Made by a program: the position numbers and the translations under genes. DNA of 64,000 nucleotides from an uncultured Aquimarina sp. (GTDB taxonomy: Bacteria > Bacteroidota > Bacteroidia > Flavobacteriales > Flavobacteriaceae): assembly GCA_947493495.1 (NCBI GenBank), contig CANLRN010000007.1, positions 43,046-107,045 of the forward strand. The letters are read 5' to 3'. Under the pieces are notes generated by a model. It saw only the letters and a program-made list of their open reading frames with translations, ran no database searches and had not been told where the DNA came from. This document shows positions 1-9,103 of this stretch, piece by piece (within the stretch, counting starts at the first letter, position 1; the number at the start of each line of letters is the position of its first letter).

Positions 1-1
1 T

Positions 2-589
2 GATATGGGAGATACTTTTAAGCTTAATATATTAGAAGAAGCAAGGAATAAGAATAAGAAAGTGTTACTTTTTTGGTATCCAAAAGATTTTACATTTGTA
101 TGTCCAACTGAGTTACATGCTTTTCAAGAAGCAATAACAGAGTTTGAAAAGAGAGATACAATTGTTATAGGGGCATCTTGTGATACTCCAGAAGTTCATT
201 TTGCGTGGTTAAATACCTCAAAAGATAACGGCGGTATAGAAGGGGTTACTTATCCAATATTGGCAGATTCTAATCGTAATTTATCTACTACACTTGGGAT
301 ATTAGATATAACCAATGAGCAGTTTGATGAAGAAACAGGAAATATCATCGTAGAAGGAGATAATGTTACTTATAGAGCTACTTATCTTATCGATGAAGAA
401 GGAATAGTTTTTCATGAAGGAATAAACCATATGCCAGTAGGGAGAAATGTCACAGAGTTTTTGAGATTGATTGATGCCTATACACATGTGCAAAAAAATG
501 GAGAAGTATGTCCTGCAAACTGGGAAGAAGGAAAAGAAGCAATGTCTGCTAATAGAGATGGAGTAGCTTCTTACTTAGCGACTCATTAA
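2..589 (+). CDS. Peroxiredoxin, AhpC/TSA 2-Cys type (5' end cut by window)
   Basis: Thiol peroxidase that reduces hydrogen peroxide and organic peroxides in the cytoplasm. The frame is open to the first bases of the window, and typical 2-Cys peroxiredoxins have about 15-20 more residues before the MGDTFKLN stretch, so the true start is probably upstream and the ATG at position 5 is internal. The peroxidatic cysteine is in FTFVCPTE (codon at 101-103). The resolving cysteine is in EVCPANW (codon at 509-511), so this is a typical 2-Cys enzyme. It is followed by a hairpin and then by a thioredoxin gene, a plausible reducing partner. The family assignment is secure; the exact subgroup (AhpC or Prx1-like) is not. 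Confidence 0.93.
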   Translation, partial: DMGDTFKLNILEEARNKNKKVLLFWYPKDFTFVCPTELHAFQEAITEFEKRDTIVIGASCDTPEVHFAWLNTSKDNGGIEGVTYPILADSNRNLSTTLGILDITNEQFDEETGNIIVEGDNVTYRATYLIDEEGIVFHEGINHMPVGRNVTEFLRLIDAYTHVQKNGEVCPANWEEGKEAMSANRDGVASYLATH

Positions 590-620
590 TCTTTTTGCCT
601 AAACTAATAATAAGTTCAAT

Positions 621-655
621 AACTTCTCTCAATTTATTTAGTTGAGAGAAGTTTC
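621..655 (+). terminator. Hairpin after the peroxiredoxin gene
   Basis: A 12-bp perfect stem (621-632 with 642-653, arm AACTTCTCTCAA) with a 9-base loop lies 32 bases after the peroxiredoxin stop. The following T-run is weak (TTCATTTA), so it may be a terminator or an attenuating hairpin between the peroxiredoxin and thioredoxin genes. Confidence 0.5.
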
Positions 656-671
656 ATTTATAGTATAAAAA

Positions 672-986
672 ATGATTCAAGAATTAACTACAGATACACT
701 ATCAGAGGTTATAAATAATCATACTACAGTAGTAGTTCAGTATTCTGCTACTTGGTGTGGTAATTGTCGTATTATGAAACCAAAATTTAAGAAACTGGCA
801 TCAGAAATCGATGATACAATTTTTATCATGATTGATGCAGAAAAAAACCCTGAATCAAGAAAAATGGCTACAGTAGACAACTTACCTACTTTTGCAACTT
901 TTAAAAACGGGAATTTTGTCAATCAAGTACAGACAAACAAGTTTGATGTTTTAAAAAAATTAGTTGATGAAATTACCAGTAATTAA
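672..986 (+). CDS. Thioredoxin family protein
   Basis: Small cytoplasmic thiol-disulfide oxidoreductase of 104 residues, the usual length for a single thioredoxin fold, without a signal peptide. The redox motif is WCGNC at residues 28-32 (C29 and C32), differing from the classical WCGPC at the residue before the second cysteine. The cis-proline segment is NLPTFATFKNG near residue 72. Its 3' end overlaps the next gene by 20 bases, which suggests co-translation. The surrounding peroxiredoxin and Tpx genes suggest it feeds electrons to peroxidases; that pairing is inference from context. Confidence 0.9.
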   Translation: MIQELTTDTLSEVINNHTTVVVQYSATWCGNCRIMKPKFKKLASEIDDTIFIMIDAEKNPESRKMATVDNLPTFATFKNGNFVNQVQTNKFDVLKKLVDEITSN

Positions 987-1224
987 ACACCTAACTAGCT
1001 TTATAACCACTAATGATGAGGATTTTGTTATAGAAACGATAGAAACCTTAGAGGCAATAACAGAGATCCAATCATTAAAAGACGTAGAATTAGATGTTAT
1101 TGGAGAATTGATATCCAATATGTACGGAGCCTTAGAAGTTCATAAAATGATACAAGAAGGAATCCCTCAAAAAGAAGCATTAAATAACTTCATGCAACGC
1201 GTTTTAAGAGCAATTGATTCATAA
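967..1224 (+). CDS. Small conserved protein resembling DUF6952
   Basis: Protein of 85 residues with no signal peptide or membrane segment, probably all-helical and acidic (residues 15-45 are rich in D and E). I chose the ATG at 967 over the TTG just before it. The gene begins inside the 3' end of the thioredoxin gene in another frame, a layout that usually indicates translational coupling. Similar small proteins accompany thioredoxin and peroxiredoxin genes in Flavobacteriaceae. The DUF6952 assignment is from memory of sequence and context. No function can be assigned. Confidence 0.72.
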   Translation: MKLPVIKHLTSFITTNDEDFVIETIETLEAITEIQSLKDVELDVIGELISNMYGALEVHKMIQEGIPQKEALNNFMQRVLRAIDS

Positions 1225-1350
1225 TTTTTTTATCAAGAAGATCAACATCGAGTAAATATATATATTATGACAACAAAGTTCTTCTTAAAAGTTTTAGAAA
1301 ATACCATATAATCTTACTAATTTTAAGGCTATAAAATAACTCAAATAATT

Positions 1351-1851
1351 ATGGCAACAATCACTCTAAAAGGAAACTCAATTCATACTAGCGGCAATCT
1401 ACCAAAAGTGGGAGGTAAAGCACCAGATTTTGAATTGGTAAATACGGATTTATCGACTACAAAATTATCGGATTATAAAGGAACAAATTTGGTACTTAAT
1501 ATTTTCCCATCCATAGATACAGGTATATGCGCTGCTTCTGTACGAGAATTTAATAAAGAAGCAAATAATTTATCTAACACTAAAGTATTATGTATCTCTA
1601 AAGATTTACCTTTTGCCCAAGAAAGGTTTTGTGGTGCAGAAGGCTTAGAGAATGTAACAAATCATTCTGATTTTAGAGATGGAAAATTTGCCAAAGATTA
1701 TGGATTAGAAATTACAGATGGACCATTACAGGGATTACACTCAAGAGCTGTTATTGTAGTTGATCAAGCAGGTACAGTGGTATACACGGAGCAGGTGCCA
1801 GAAATTGTTCAAGAGCCAAATTATACAGCTGCTCTAGCGACATTGGTATAA
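1351..1851 (+). CDS. tpx: Thiol peroxidase Tpx
   Basis: Atypical 2-Cys peroxiredoxin of 166 residues, the normal Tpx length. It reduces peroxides using an intramolecular disulfide recycled by thioredoxin. The peroxidatic cysteine lies in DTGICAASVREF (near residue 60) and the resolving cysteine in ERFCGAEG (near residue 94), matching the Cys61/Cys95 arrangement of the family. The N-terminus (ATITLKGNSIHTSGNLPKVG) is the usual Tpx beta-hairpin. It follows the thioredoxin and DUF6952-like genes after 126 bases, and the next gene starts 6 bases after its stop. With the genes upstream it forms a thiol-based peroxide defence group. Confidence 0.95.
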   Translation: MATITLKGNSIHTSGNLPKVGGKAPDFELVNTDLSTTKLSDYKGTNLVLNIFPSIDTGICAASVREFNKEANNLSNTKVLCISKDLPFAQERFCGAEGLENVTNHSDFRDGKFAKDYGLEITDGPLQGLHSRAVIVVDQAGTVVYTEQVPEIVQEPNYTAALATLV

Positions 1852-1857
1852 TCAGAA

Positions 1858-2223
1858 ATGAGTAAGCTCTCAGCATTTGTTTATGGTAGGCTAAAAGGTT
1901 GTAAATATGCAATCAAAGGAGCTTTATTGCTGTTAAAAACAGAACCGAGTATACAAGTACAGACTGTAATTGCTAGTATCATGACAGTTGTGGGGTATCG
2001 TATAGGTATTACAAAAACGGAATGGATACTTCAAGTTTTTGCAATTGGATTGGTGATGAGTATAGAAGGCTTAAATACTACTGCAGAAGCTATAGCAGAT
2101 TTTATACATCCAGATTTTCATGATAAAATAGGGTTTATAAAAGATGTAGCAGCTGGAGCCGTATTCATAGCAGCAATCACAGCAGTGATTATAGGTTGTA
2201 TTATTTATGTTCCATACTTGTAG
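1858..2223 (+). CDS. dgkA: Diacylglycerol/undecaprenol kinase family protein
   Basis: Integral membrane lipid kinase of 121 residues. The family signature is seen as SIEGLNTTAEAIADF (about residues 68-82), followed by a polar HPDFHDKIGFIKDVAAGAV stretch that corresponds to the catalytic and ATP-binding region. Three hydrophobic segments are visible at about residues 35-50, 57-75 and 95-118. The family phosphorylates diacylglycerol or undecaprenol at the inner membrane, and sequence alone does not separate the two substrates. It starts 6 bases after tpx and is likely co-transcribed with it. The ftsK gene follows in the same direction with its own -7 promoter element between them. Confidence 0.88.
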   Translation: MSKLSAFVYGRLKGCKYAIKGALLLLKTEPSIQVQTVIASIMTVVGYRIGITKTEWILQVFAIGLVMSIEGLNTTAEAIADFIHPDFHDKIGFIKDVAAGAVFIAAITAVIIGCIIYVPYL

Positions 2224-2267
2224 AAGAAAATTTTTTAGCCATTTTCACGTTCCATTATAGATATTCG

Positions 2268-2275
2268 TATTTTTG
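2268..2275 (+). promoter_or_regulatory. Bacteroidota -7 element (TAnnTTTG) upstream of ftsK
   Basis: TATTTTTG sits 18 bases before the ftsK start and matches the Bacteroidota -7 consensus TAnnTTTG. No clear TTG was seen at the -33 spacing (only a T-rich ATTTTC stretch), so this is a partial match. Confidence 0.45.
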
Positions 2276-2293
2276 CGACAATAGACCCAAAAA

Positions 2294-4762
2294 ATGGTAA
2301 AAAAAAAAGCTACTACAAAAAAGAAAACCATAAAAAAAACTAAAATACCTTTAAAGCAAAGGTTTATGTTATCTAGACAACAAAAAGTTGTTCTTGGTAG
2401 TTTTTTATTTTTTTTAGGATTGGCATTATTCTTTGCATTTATTTCGTTCTTCTTCAACTGGAAAATTGATCAAAGTGAGATATCTCAATTTCCTAGTAGA
2501 ACCACAAATGCTAAAAATTGGCTGAGTATCTATGGTGCCAAAATTAGTGATTTCTTTATTTTTAGAGGATTTGGGATTTCTGCGATTATTATCCCATCAC
2601 TTATTTCTTTAACTGGTGTATATCTATTTTTTGACCTTAACAGAAAAAAAATGACCGGATTTTGGTTCTGGGGGACTTTAGTAATGCTATGGATATCAGT
2701 GGTTTTTGGTTTTGTTCAAAAAGGAAATGGACTATTAGCAGGAATAGTTGGTTTCGAATTAAATGATCTGCTACAAGATTATATTGGTTTTATAGGAACT
2801 GTTTTGTTATTAGCTTTTCTTGCAATTGTATATATTGTTATTCGACTTAAGTATACTCCAGAAAAAATATCAGCATCATTATCAAAAGCGCAAAAAGAAA
2901 TTAATAAGGATTTTAGTCTTCGAAAAAAAGTAAAAAACGCTACAAATTCTTCAACTCCTGATCGAGTAGAAGATAAAGTTTTGTCCATAGAAAAGCCTGA
3001 AGAGGTGTTGACACATAACTTTTCTAAAACAACTAATGATGATACAGTTGTCACAAAAAAAGATGTAAATTCTAACAGTTCTATTACTTCTGTAAATGAC
3101 TTTTATGGCAATCCAAAAAATAGATCGAACGATATACCAGAAAAACTAATCATAAAATCAGAAGATAATCCAGAAGATATTGCTATGGAAGTAGAAACCG
3201 TAGTAGAAGAACAAGTAGTAGAAAACCTGAGCGCAAAACTTGTAAAAGATTTTGGAGAATTTGATCCCAAACTTGAACTTGGAAATTTTAAGTTTCCTAG
3301 ACTCGATTTATTAAAAGATTATGCGACACAGAATAGCAGTATTACTATTGATCAGGGAGAGCTTGAAGGAAACAAAAATCGTATTGTAGAGACATTACGA
3401 AATTATAAAATAGAAATTGCACAGATAAAAGCTACAGTTGGCCCTACAGTTACCTTATACGAAATAGTACCAGAAGCAGGTATTCGTATTTCTAAGATCA
3501 AAAACCTAGAGGATGATATAGCATTGTCACTAGCAGCTCTGGGAATCAGGATTATTGCACCTATTCCAGGAAAAGGTACAATAGGTATAGAAGTGCCTAA
3601 TAAAAAGTCGACTATAGTTTCTATGAAATCAGCCATCGCTTCTCCAAAGTTTCAGACAGCAGAAATGGAGTTGCCTTTATCGCTCGGAAAAACCATATCC
3701 AATGAGACCTTTGTAGTCGATCTGGCAAAAATGCCACACTTATTGATGGCAGGAGCTACTGGACAGGGGAAATCGGTAGGACTTAATGCGATACTCACCT
3801 CACTATTATATAAAAAACATCCAGCAGAAGTAAAATTTGTATTAGTTGATCCCAAAAAAGTAGAATTAACTTTATTCAATAAAATCGAACGTCACTATCT
3901 TGCTAAATTGCCAGATACAGAAGAAGCAATCATTACAGATAATACTAAAGTAATCAATACATTAAACTCACTCTGTATAGAAATGGATGCACGTTATGAT
4001 TTGCTTAAAAACGCAATGGTCCGTAATATAAAAGAGTATAATACAAAGTTTAAAACCAGAAAACTAAATCCAGAAAATGGACATCGTTTTTTACCATATA
4101 TAGTTTTAGTAGTTGATGAGTTTGCAGATTTGATCATGACCGCGGGAAAAGAAGTAGAAACTCCCATTGCCAGATTAGCGCAATTGGCCAGAGCTATTGG
4201 GATCCATTTGATTATAGCTACGCAACGTCCATCTGTAAATGTAATTACAGGTATGATAAAAGCTAATTTCCCTGCAAGAATAGCATTTAGAGTTACTTCT
4301 AAGATCGATTCTCGGACGATATTAGATACTGGTGGAGCTGATCAATTAATAGGTCGTGGAGACATGTTGTTTACACAAGGAAATGATTTAGTAAGATTAC
4401 AATGTGCGTTTGTAGATACTCCAGAAGTAGAGCGAATTACAGAATACATAGGAAGTCAAAAAGCATATCCAGATGCGCACTTATTACCAGAGTATATAGG
4501 AGAAGAAAGTGGCACAAGTCTTGATATAGATAAAAAAGATAGAGATAAACTTTTTAGAGAAGCTGCAGAAGTTATTGTCACAGCACAACAAGGTTCGGCG
4601 TCTTTACTACAGAGGAAACTAAAATTGGGATACAATAGAGCAGGAAGATTGATAGATCAATTAGAAGCTGCTGGCATTGTAGGACCATTCGAAGGGAGTA
4701 AGGCTAGACAAGTTTTGATTACAGATTTAGTAGCTTTGCAACAGCTATTAGACGCAGAATAA
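2294..4762 (+). CDS. ftsK: DNA translocase FtsK
   Basis: Division-associated DNA pump of 822 residues. The N-terminus is very basic (many lysines) and is followed by about four membrane segments between residues 33 and 185. A charged, low-complexity linker covers about residues 190-330. The motor domain has Walker A GATGQGKS near residue 490 and Walker B IVLVVDEFADL near residue 608, followed by IATQRPSVNVITG. The last 70 residues form the gamma winged-helix domain (QRKLKLGYNRAGRLIDQLE) that in the family reads KOPS-like polar sequences. It resolves chromosome dimers and clears the septum. The lolA-like gene follows after 57 bases, an order common in Flavobacteriaceae. Confidence 0.96.
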   Translation: MVKKKATTKKKTIKKTKIPLKQRFMLSRQQKVVLGSFLFFLGLALFFAFISFFFNWKIDQSEISQFPSRTTNAKNWLSIYGAKISDFFIFRGFGISAIIIPSLISLTGVYLFFDLNRKKMTGFWFWGTLVMLWISVVFGFVQKGNGLLAGIVGFELNDLLQDYIGFIGTVLLLAFLAIVYIVIRLKYTPEKISASLSKAQKEINKDFSLRKKVKNATNSSTPDRVEDKVLSIEKPEEVLTHNFSKTTNDDTVVTKKDVNSNSSITSVNDFYGNPKNRSNDIPEKLIIKSEDNPEDIAMEVETVVEEQVVENLSAKLVKDFGEFDPKLELGNFKFPRLDLLKDYATQNSSITIDQGELEGNKNRIVETLRNYKIEIAQIKATVGPTVTLYEIVPEAGIRISKIKNLEDDIALSLAALGIRIIAPIPGKGTIGIEVPNKKSTIVSMKSAIASPKFQTAEMELPLSLGKTISNETFVVDLAKMPHLLMAGATGQGKSVGLNAILTSLLYKKHPAEVKFVLVDPKKVELTLFNKIERHYLAKLPDTEEAIITDNTKVINTLNSLCIEMDARYDLLKNAMVRNIKEYNTKFKTRKLNPENGHRFLPYIVLVVDEFADLIMTAGKEVETPIARLAQLARAIGIHLIIATQRPSVNVITGMIKANFPARIAFRVTSKIDSRTILDTGGADQLIGRGDMLFTQGNDLVRLQCAFVDTPEVERITEYIGSQKAYPDAHLLPEYIGEESGTSLDIDKKDRDKLFREAAEVIVTAQQGSASLLQRKLKLGYNRAGRLIDQLEAAGIVGPFEGSKARQVLITDLVALQQLLDAE

Positions 4763-4819
4763 TGAATAAAAGTAAGTTTAAATCTAGAGTTTAATTTTTA
4801 ATAATTTACAGGTTTTAGA

Positions 4820-5455
4820 ATGATACGAAGAATATTATTTTTTATGGTAACACTGATTGTAACCAATGCATATACACAAGATGCAAAACAATTATTAAAT
4901 GAGGTTACTACTAAGGTAAAGAGTTATACTAATATTGTTATTGGCTTTAAATATGCGCTAAATAACCCAGCAGAAAATGTTTCGCAAGAAACAAGAGGAG
5001 ATGTTACACTATCCGATGATAAATATGTACTTAATCTAATGGGGACTACACAATTATATGATGGTCAAAAACTCCATGTCATTGTCCCAGAAGATGAAGA
5101 AATAAGTATATCTTCAATAAGTGATGAGGATGAAAATAATGTAACTCCGGCTAAGATGCTTACATTCTATGAAGATGGATATACATACAAAATGGATATT
5201 GAACAGAATGTACAAGGTAGAAAAATTCAATTCGTTAAACTAATACCTATGGACTCTAATAGTGAGTTAAAAGAGGTGTTATTAGGGATAGATAAGCAAA
5301 CAAAACATATCTATAAAATGATATTGATGCAAAATAATGAGACTAATATTACTATTACCGTTAATAGTTTCAAAACAAATCAACCCCTTTCTAAAACGCT
5401 ATTTACTTTTGATGAGTCAAAATACAATGATTACTATATTAATCGTCTAGATTAG
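4820..5455 (+). CDS. LolA-like outer-membrane lipoprotein carrier protein
   Basis: Secreted periplasmic protein of 211 residues. An N-terminal signal peptide (MIRRILFFMVTLIVTNAYTQ) is cleaved near residue 20. The mature part begins AKQLLNEVTTKVKSY, the usual opening of LolA-fold proteins, and continues as alternating beta-strands (GDVTLSDDKYVLNLMGTTQLYDGQKLHVIVP). LolA-like proteins carry hydrophobic lipoprotein tails across the periplasm. Bacteroidota often have several divergent members, so the cargo is uncertain. It lies between ftsK and an LptF/LptG permease gene, so this stretch concerns envelope biogenesis and division. A short hairpin follows the gene. Confidence 0.82.
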   Translation: MIRRILFFMVTLIVTNAYTQDAKQLLNEVTTKVKSYTNIVIGFKYALNNPAENVSQETRGDVTLSDDKYVLNLMGTTQLYDGQKLHVIVPEDEEISISSISDEDENNVTPAKMLTFYEDGYTYKMDIEQNVQGRKIQFVKLIPMDSNSELKEVLLGIDKQTKHIYKMILMQNNETNITITVNSFKTNQPLSKTLFTFDESKYNDYYINRLD

Positions 5456-5492
5456 TAGTATATTTATTTTCTAAATTTATAAACTAAAAAAT

Positions 5493-5518
5493 ATCCCGGA
5501 AATTTTCGGGATTTATTT
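5493..5518 (+). terminator. Short intrinsic terminator after the lolA-like gene
   Basis: ATCCCG (5493-5498) pairs with CGGGAT (5507-5512), with a G·U and A-T pairs possible in the intervening GAAATTTT, and is followed by a T-rich tract. It lies 37 bases after the lolA-like stop and 35 bases before the next gene. Confidence 0.55.
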
Positions 5519-5552
5519 ATGGACAACTGATTGAAAAATAACGTATAAACGA

Positions 5553-7400
5553 GTGAAAATACTTGACAGATATATCCTAACTACCTTTTTAAAGACATTT
5601 TTTCCGCTCTTTATTATCATCATGTTTATTCTTTTATTACAGACTATTTGGTTGTTTATATCAGAATTGGCTGGAAAAGATCTTGATTTTTCTGTGATCA
5701 TGAAGTTTTTAACGTTTGCGATACCTAGATTAATACCCATGGTATTGCCGCTTACTATTTTACTTACTTCAATCATGACGTTTGGTAATTTTGCAGAAAA
5801 CTATGAGTTTGCTGCGATGAAATCTTCGGGAATTTCACTACAAAGAGCTATGCGTACGCTATCTATATTTATATTTTTTGTGGGTATAGGTGCTTTTTTG
5901 TTTTCAAATACTGTTATACCAGAATCTGAAAAGCGATTCGTTAATTTGAGAAAAAACATAGTAAAAGTTAAACCAGCATCGGTAATTACACCTAATCAAT
6001 TTACTGATTTAGGAGATATTAATATTAAAGTAGCAGAGAAACACGGAGATAATGATCAATATCTTAGAGATGTTATTATTCATAAAAAAGCGAATCGACC
6101 TGGTAATTTTACTGTGATTAAAGCTGTTGATGGAGAACTACAAGGAAGTATAGATTCTGATTTGATTACCTTGCTATTAAATGATGGAAATTATTATGAT
6201 GATGTCCAACAAAGATCTCCCAAAGAAAGAAAAAAACACCCTTTTGCAAAGATGCATTTTAAGCAATATGTGCTTAATTTAGACTTGTCAGAATTAGATA
6301 ATGTAGATATGGATGCGCAGCAATATAGCAAAGGGTTTAATATGCTTAATGTTAATCAGTTAAAGCATCAAATAGATACGATATCTATTCAAGTAAATAA
6401 TGAAGTGCGCTCTACTCATGAAGAGATAAATAGGAGAGGAGGGTACATAGAGTTAAACAGAAATCTTAAAATTGATACCATCCAGAATACGACAAAAGAC
6501 ACATTAGATCTGATCAATGATAGATTTACTACAAGGCAGAAAAGTCAAATCTATAATTTGGCATATGCTAATACTGATGGAGTAATTAGAAAATTGAAAT
6601 CGACTAAGAAGTCAATAGAAATAAAAAAAAGAGGATTGAATAAATACGAAATGTCATTGCATGATAAGTATGTATTGGGTATTGCTTGTATTGTATTGTT
6701 TTTTGTAGGAGCTCCATTAGGAGCGATTATTCGTAAAGGAGGCTTGGGATTACCCATTGTCATAGGAGTACTATTATTTCTTACATATCATTTTATAGGA
6801 ATTTTTGCTAAAAATGGAGCAGAAGAAGGCGGTATACCACCATTTTTAGGCTCTTGGTTATCTACATTCATTATATTTCCGTTAAGTATCCTACTTACTT
6901 ATAGAGCTACTACTGATAGAGGATTTTTTAGTTTAGATAATTTTGTAGATCCTATAAGAAATTTTTTCCAAAAAAGAACAATTTCTAATGATAATGGGGA
7001 AACTAGTAGCCTAATAACTAATATTCACACCATTGATATAGATGATATTACTAAAAGAAATTTAGAAAAAAATTATGCTCGTTTTATAGAAAACTCTCAC
7101 TTAGTGATCGCATTATTTATTATTTTGATTGTAGTCAATGGAACCATATATGTTATTTCTAAAGAGTATTCTAGTACTAGTTCTATGGGACTATATATAT
7201 GTAACGGATTAGGTTTATTTACGTATTTATATTTTTTCTTCACATCGTTCAAGAATTTTAATACATTCTATAGAGATTTATCTGGACTGATCAAAAAACC
7301 ATCTACGCTATTATTTCTCAGTGTAGGGGTACCACTTTATATCTTAGCTTATCTCTACTATAAAAAAAGAATGACCACCACTATCGAAAGTGTTACATAA
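5553..7400 (+). CDS. LptF/LptG (YjgP/YjgQ) family LPS export permease with C-terminal extension
   Basis: Inner-membrane permease of the LPS transport ABC complex LptB2FG. The start is GTG at 5553, reading MKILDRYILTTFLKTFFPLF, the usual opening of the family. Membrane segments appear at about residues 15-40, 55-78, 95-120 and, after a periplasmic jellyroll region (about 125-370), at 375-395, 400-420 and 435-455. At 615 residues it is much longer than the usual 350-400 or so: after a linker, about residues 515-615 add three further hydrophobic segments. Which of LptF or LptG it is cannot be decided from this gene alone. The ribB gene follows after 72 bases. Confidence 0.88.
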   Translation: MKILDRYILTTFLKTFFPLFIIIMFILLLQTIWLFISELAGKDLDFSVIMKFLTFAIPRLIPMVLPLTILLTSIMTFGNFAENYEFAAMKSSGISLQRAMRTLSIFIFFVGIGAFLFSNTVIPESEKRFVNLRKNIVKVKPASVITPNQFTDLGDINIKVAEKHGDNDQYLRDVIIHKKANRPGNFTVIKAVDGELQGSIDSDLITLLLNDGNYYDDVQQRSPKERKKHPFAKMHFKQYVLNLDLSELDNVDMDAQQYSKGFNMLNVNQLKHQIDTISIQVNNEVRSTHEEINRRGGYIELNRNLKIDTIQNTTKDTLDLINDRFTTRQKSQIYNLAYANTDGVIRKLKSTKKSIEIKKRGLNKYEMSLHDKYVLGIACIVLFFVGAPLGAIIRKGGLGLPIVIGVLLFLTYHFIGIFAKNGAEEGGIPPFLGSWLSTFIIFPLSILLTYRATTDRGFFSLDNFVDPIRNFFQKRTISNDNGETSSLITNIHTIDIDDITKRNLEKNYARFIENSHLVIALFIILIVVNGTIYVISKEYSSTSSMGLYICNGLGLFTYLYFFFTSFKNFNTFYRDLSGLIKKPSTLLFLSVGVPLYILAYLYYKKRMTTTIESVT

Positions 7401-7438
7401 ATAATACTAATACAATTCTATTTCAAGATTATATAAAG

Positions 7439-7446
7439 TACCTTTG
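7439..7446 (+). promoter_or_regulatory. Bacteroidota -7 element upstream of ribB
   Basis: TACCTTTG is an exact TAnnTTTG match 26 bases before the ribB start. No convincing TTG lies at the expected -33 position, so only the -7 half is supported. Confidence 0.5.
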
Positions 7447-7472
7447 TTTTCGGAAATTTAGAATCTAATCTT

Positions 7473-8624
7473 ATGTCACAGGTCACAAAAACCAATAATA
7501 CATTGCAACTAAACACTATAGAAGAAGCTATAGAAGATATCCGTCAAGGAAAGGTAATTATAGTTGTTGATGATGAAGACAGAGAAAATGAAGGAGATTT
7601 TATTGCAGCAGCAGAAAAAGTAACTCCAGAGATGATCAATTTCATGGCGACACATGGTAGAGGACTCATATGTGCACCACTAACTCAGGATAGGTGTGAA
7701 GAACTGAACCTAGATATGATGGTACAGAACAATACAGTATTACACGAGACTCAGTTTACGGTATCTGTAGATTTGATAGGACATGGATGTACTACTGGGA
7801 TATCTGTTCATGATAGAGCGAAAACCATCAAAGCGCTTGTCAATGATGATACTAAGGGACATGATTTAGGTAGACCAGGACATATTTTTCCGTTAAGAGC
7901 AAAAAATGGAGGTGTACTCAGACGTACAGGACATACAGAAGCCTCTGTTGATTTAGCGAGATTAGCTGGATTGAAACCTGCAGGTATATTAGTAGAAATT
8001 CTGAATGATGATGGTACAATGGCGCGACTTCCGCAATTGGTAGACGTAGCAAAAAAGTTTGACCTTAAGCTAGTATCTATAGAAGATCTAGTGGCGTATC
8101 GTATGAAACACGATTCTTTGATAGAAAAAAAAGAAGATTTTGATGTAGTTACTAGGTTTGGAACCTATAGAATAAGAGCATATAACCAAACTACGAATAA
8201 TCAAATACACATAGCTTTGACTAAGGGAAATTGGTCAAAAGACGAACCAGTACTTACCAGAATTAACTCCACTCTATTTAACAATGATATTTTAGGAACA
8301 CTGACTAATAATGCAGATAAGACACTCGATGCAATGTTTCAGCTAATCAATACAGAAGGTAAGGGGGCTGTTATTTTTATTAATCAAGAGCGTCAGTCTT
8401 TTGACCTGCTTAGTCGCCTTAAAGCGCTAAAAGATGTACAGAATGGAGAAGAAGTAGTCAAAGCACCAAAAATTGTTATGGATACCAAAGATTTTGGGAT
8501 AGGCGCTCAGATATTACATGATATCAATATTCATAAGCTTAAACTTGTGTCTAATAGTATACAACAAAAACGAGTGGGAATGATTGGGTATGGATTAGAA
8601 ATTGTAGAGTACGTGAATTATTGA
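7473..8624 (+). CDS. ribB: 3,4-dihydroxy-2-butanone-4-phosphate synthase with a degenerate GTP cyclohydrolase II domain
   Basis: Riboflavin biosynthesis protein of 383 residues with RibBA architecture. The N-terminal half (about 12-210) is a full DHBP synthase: the acidic substrate and metal loop [20 protein letters not shown], and [15 protein letters not shown] are all present, so it should convert ribulose 5-phosphate to DHBP. The C-terminal half (about 218-383) keeps the GTP cyclohydrolase II fold outline. It lacks the three zinc-binding cysteines normally spaced C-X10-C-X-C (the aligned stretch reads [20 protein letters not shown]) and the QEGRG catalytic motif (here NQERQSF). The second activity is therefore probably lost and a separate RibA is expected elsewhere. 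Confidence 0.9.
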   Translation: MSQVTKTNNTLQLNTIEEAIEDIRQGKVIIVVDDEDRENEGDFIAAAEKVTPEMINFMATHGRGLICAPLTQDRCEELNLDMMVQNNTVLHETQFTVSVDLIGHGCTTGISVHDRAKTIKALVNDDTKGHDLGRPGHIFPLRAKNGGVLRRTGHTEASVDLARLAGLKPAGILVEILNDDGTMARLPQLVDVAKKFDLKLVSIEDLVAYRMKHDSLIEKKEDFDVVTRFGTYRIRAYNQTTNNQIHIALTKGNWSKDEPVLTRINSTLFNNDILGTLTNNADKTLDAMFQLINTEGKGAVIFINQERQSFDLLSRLKALKDVQNGEEVVKAPKIVMDTKDFGIGAQILHDINIHKLKLVSNSIQQKRVGMIGYGLEIVEYVNY

Positions 8625-8719
8625 TACTAAAAAATGTTATGTTTTGGCTTTAATATAATAGAGTAACAATCTCGAGGTTTCTTATATGAATATAATATTT
8701 AGTTGATACAGATCTTATA

Positions 8720-9088
8720 TTGAAAAACAAAAGTCTTTATAGAATATTATCCATTTTAATTGCTAGCGTTTGGTTAGTTAATGGTTTGATTTGTAAAGTA
8801 TTGAATATGGTTCCTCGGCATGAAGAAATAGTCGCGAAAATTTTGGGGAATGACTATTCAAGGCAATTGACAATTTTGATTGGTTTTTCAGAGATCGTAA
8901 TGTGTATATGGATCTTAACTAAATTTAAATCAAAATTTAATGCAATTGCTCAGATTATAATAGTAATTACAATGAATGTTTTAGAATTTGTCTTAGTTCC
9001 TGATCTTTTACTTTGGGGCAGATTCAATTTCTTTTTTGCTTTATTATTTGTTGGACTTGTTTATTACAACGAATTTGTAATAAATTAA
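8720..9088 (+). CDS. DoxX-like membrane protein
   Basis: Membrane protein of 122 residues with four hydrophobic segments (about 8-25, 47-66, 73-92 and 97-117). The pattern SILIASVWLVNGLICKVL near the N-terminus followed by RHEEIVAKIL resembles the DoxX-like family; no enzymatic motif is seen. The start is the TTG at 8720, giving MKNKSLYRIL; no ATG fits better. It begins a run of four same-strand genes with short or negative spacing (15 bases to the next gene). Its function is unknown. The family link is moderate and rests on segment pattern and context. Confidence 0.72.
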   Translation: MKNKSLYRILSILIASVWLVNGLICKVLNMVPRHEEIVAKILGNDYSRQLTILIGFSEIVMCIWILTKFKSKFNAIAQIIIVITMNVLEFVLVPDLLLWGRFNFFFALLFVGLVYYNEFVIN

Positions 9089-9103
9089 GAAGTAAAACCT
9101 ACA

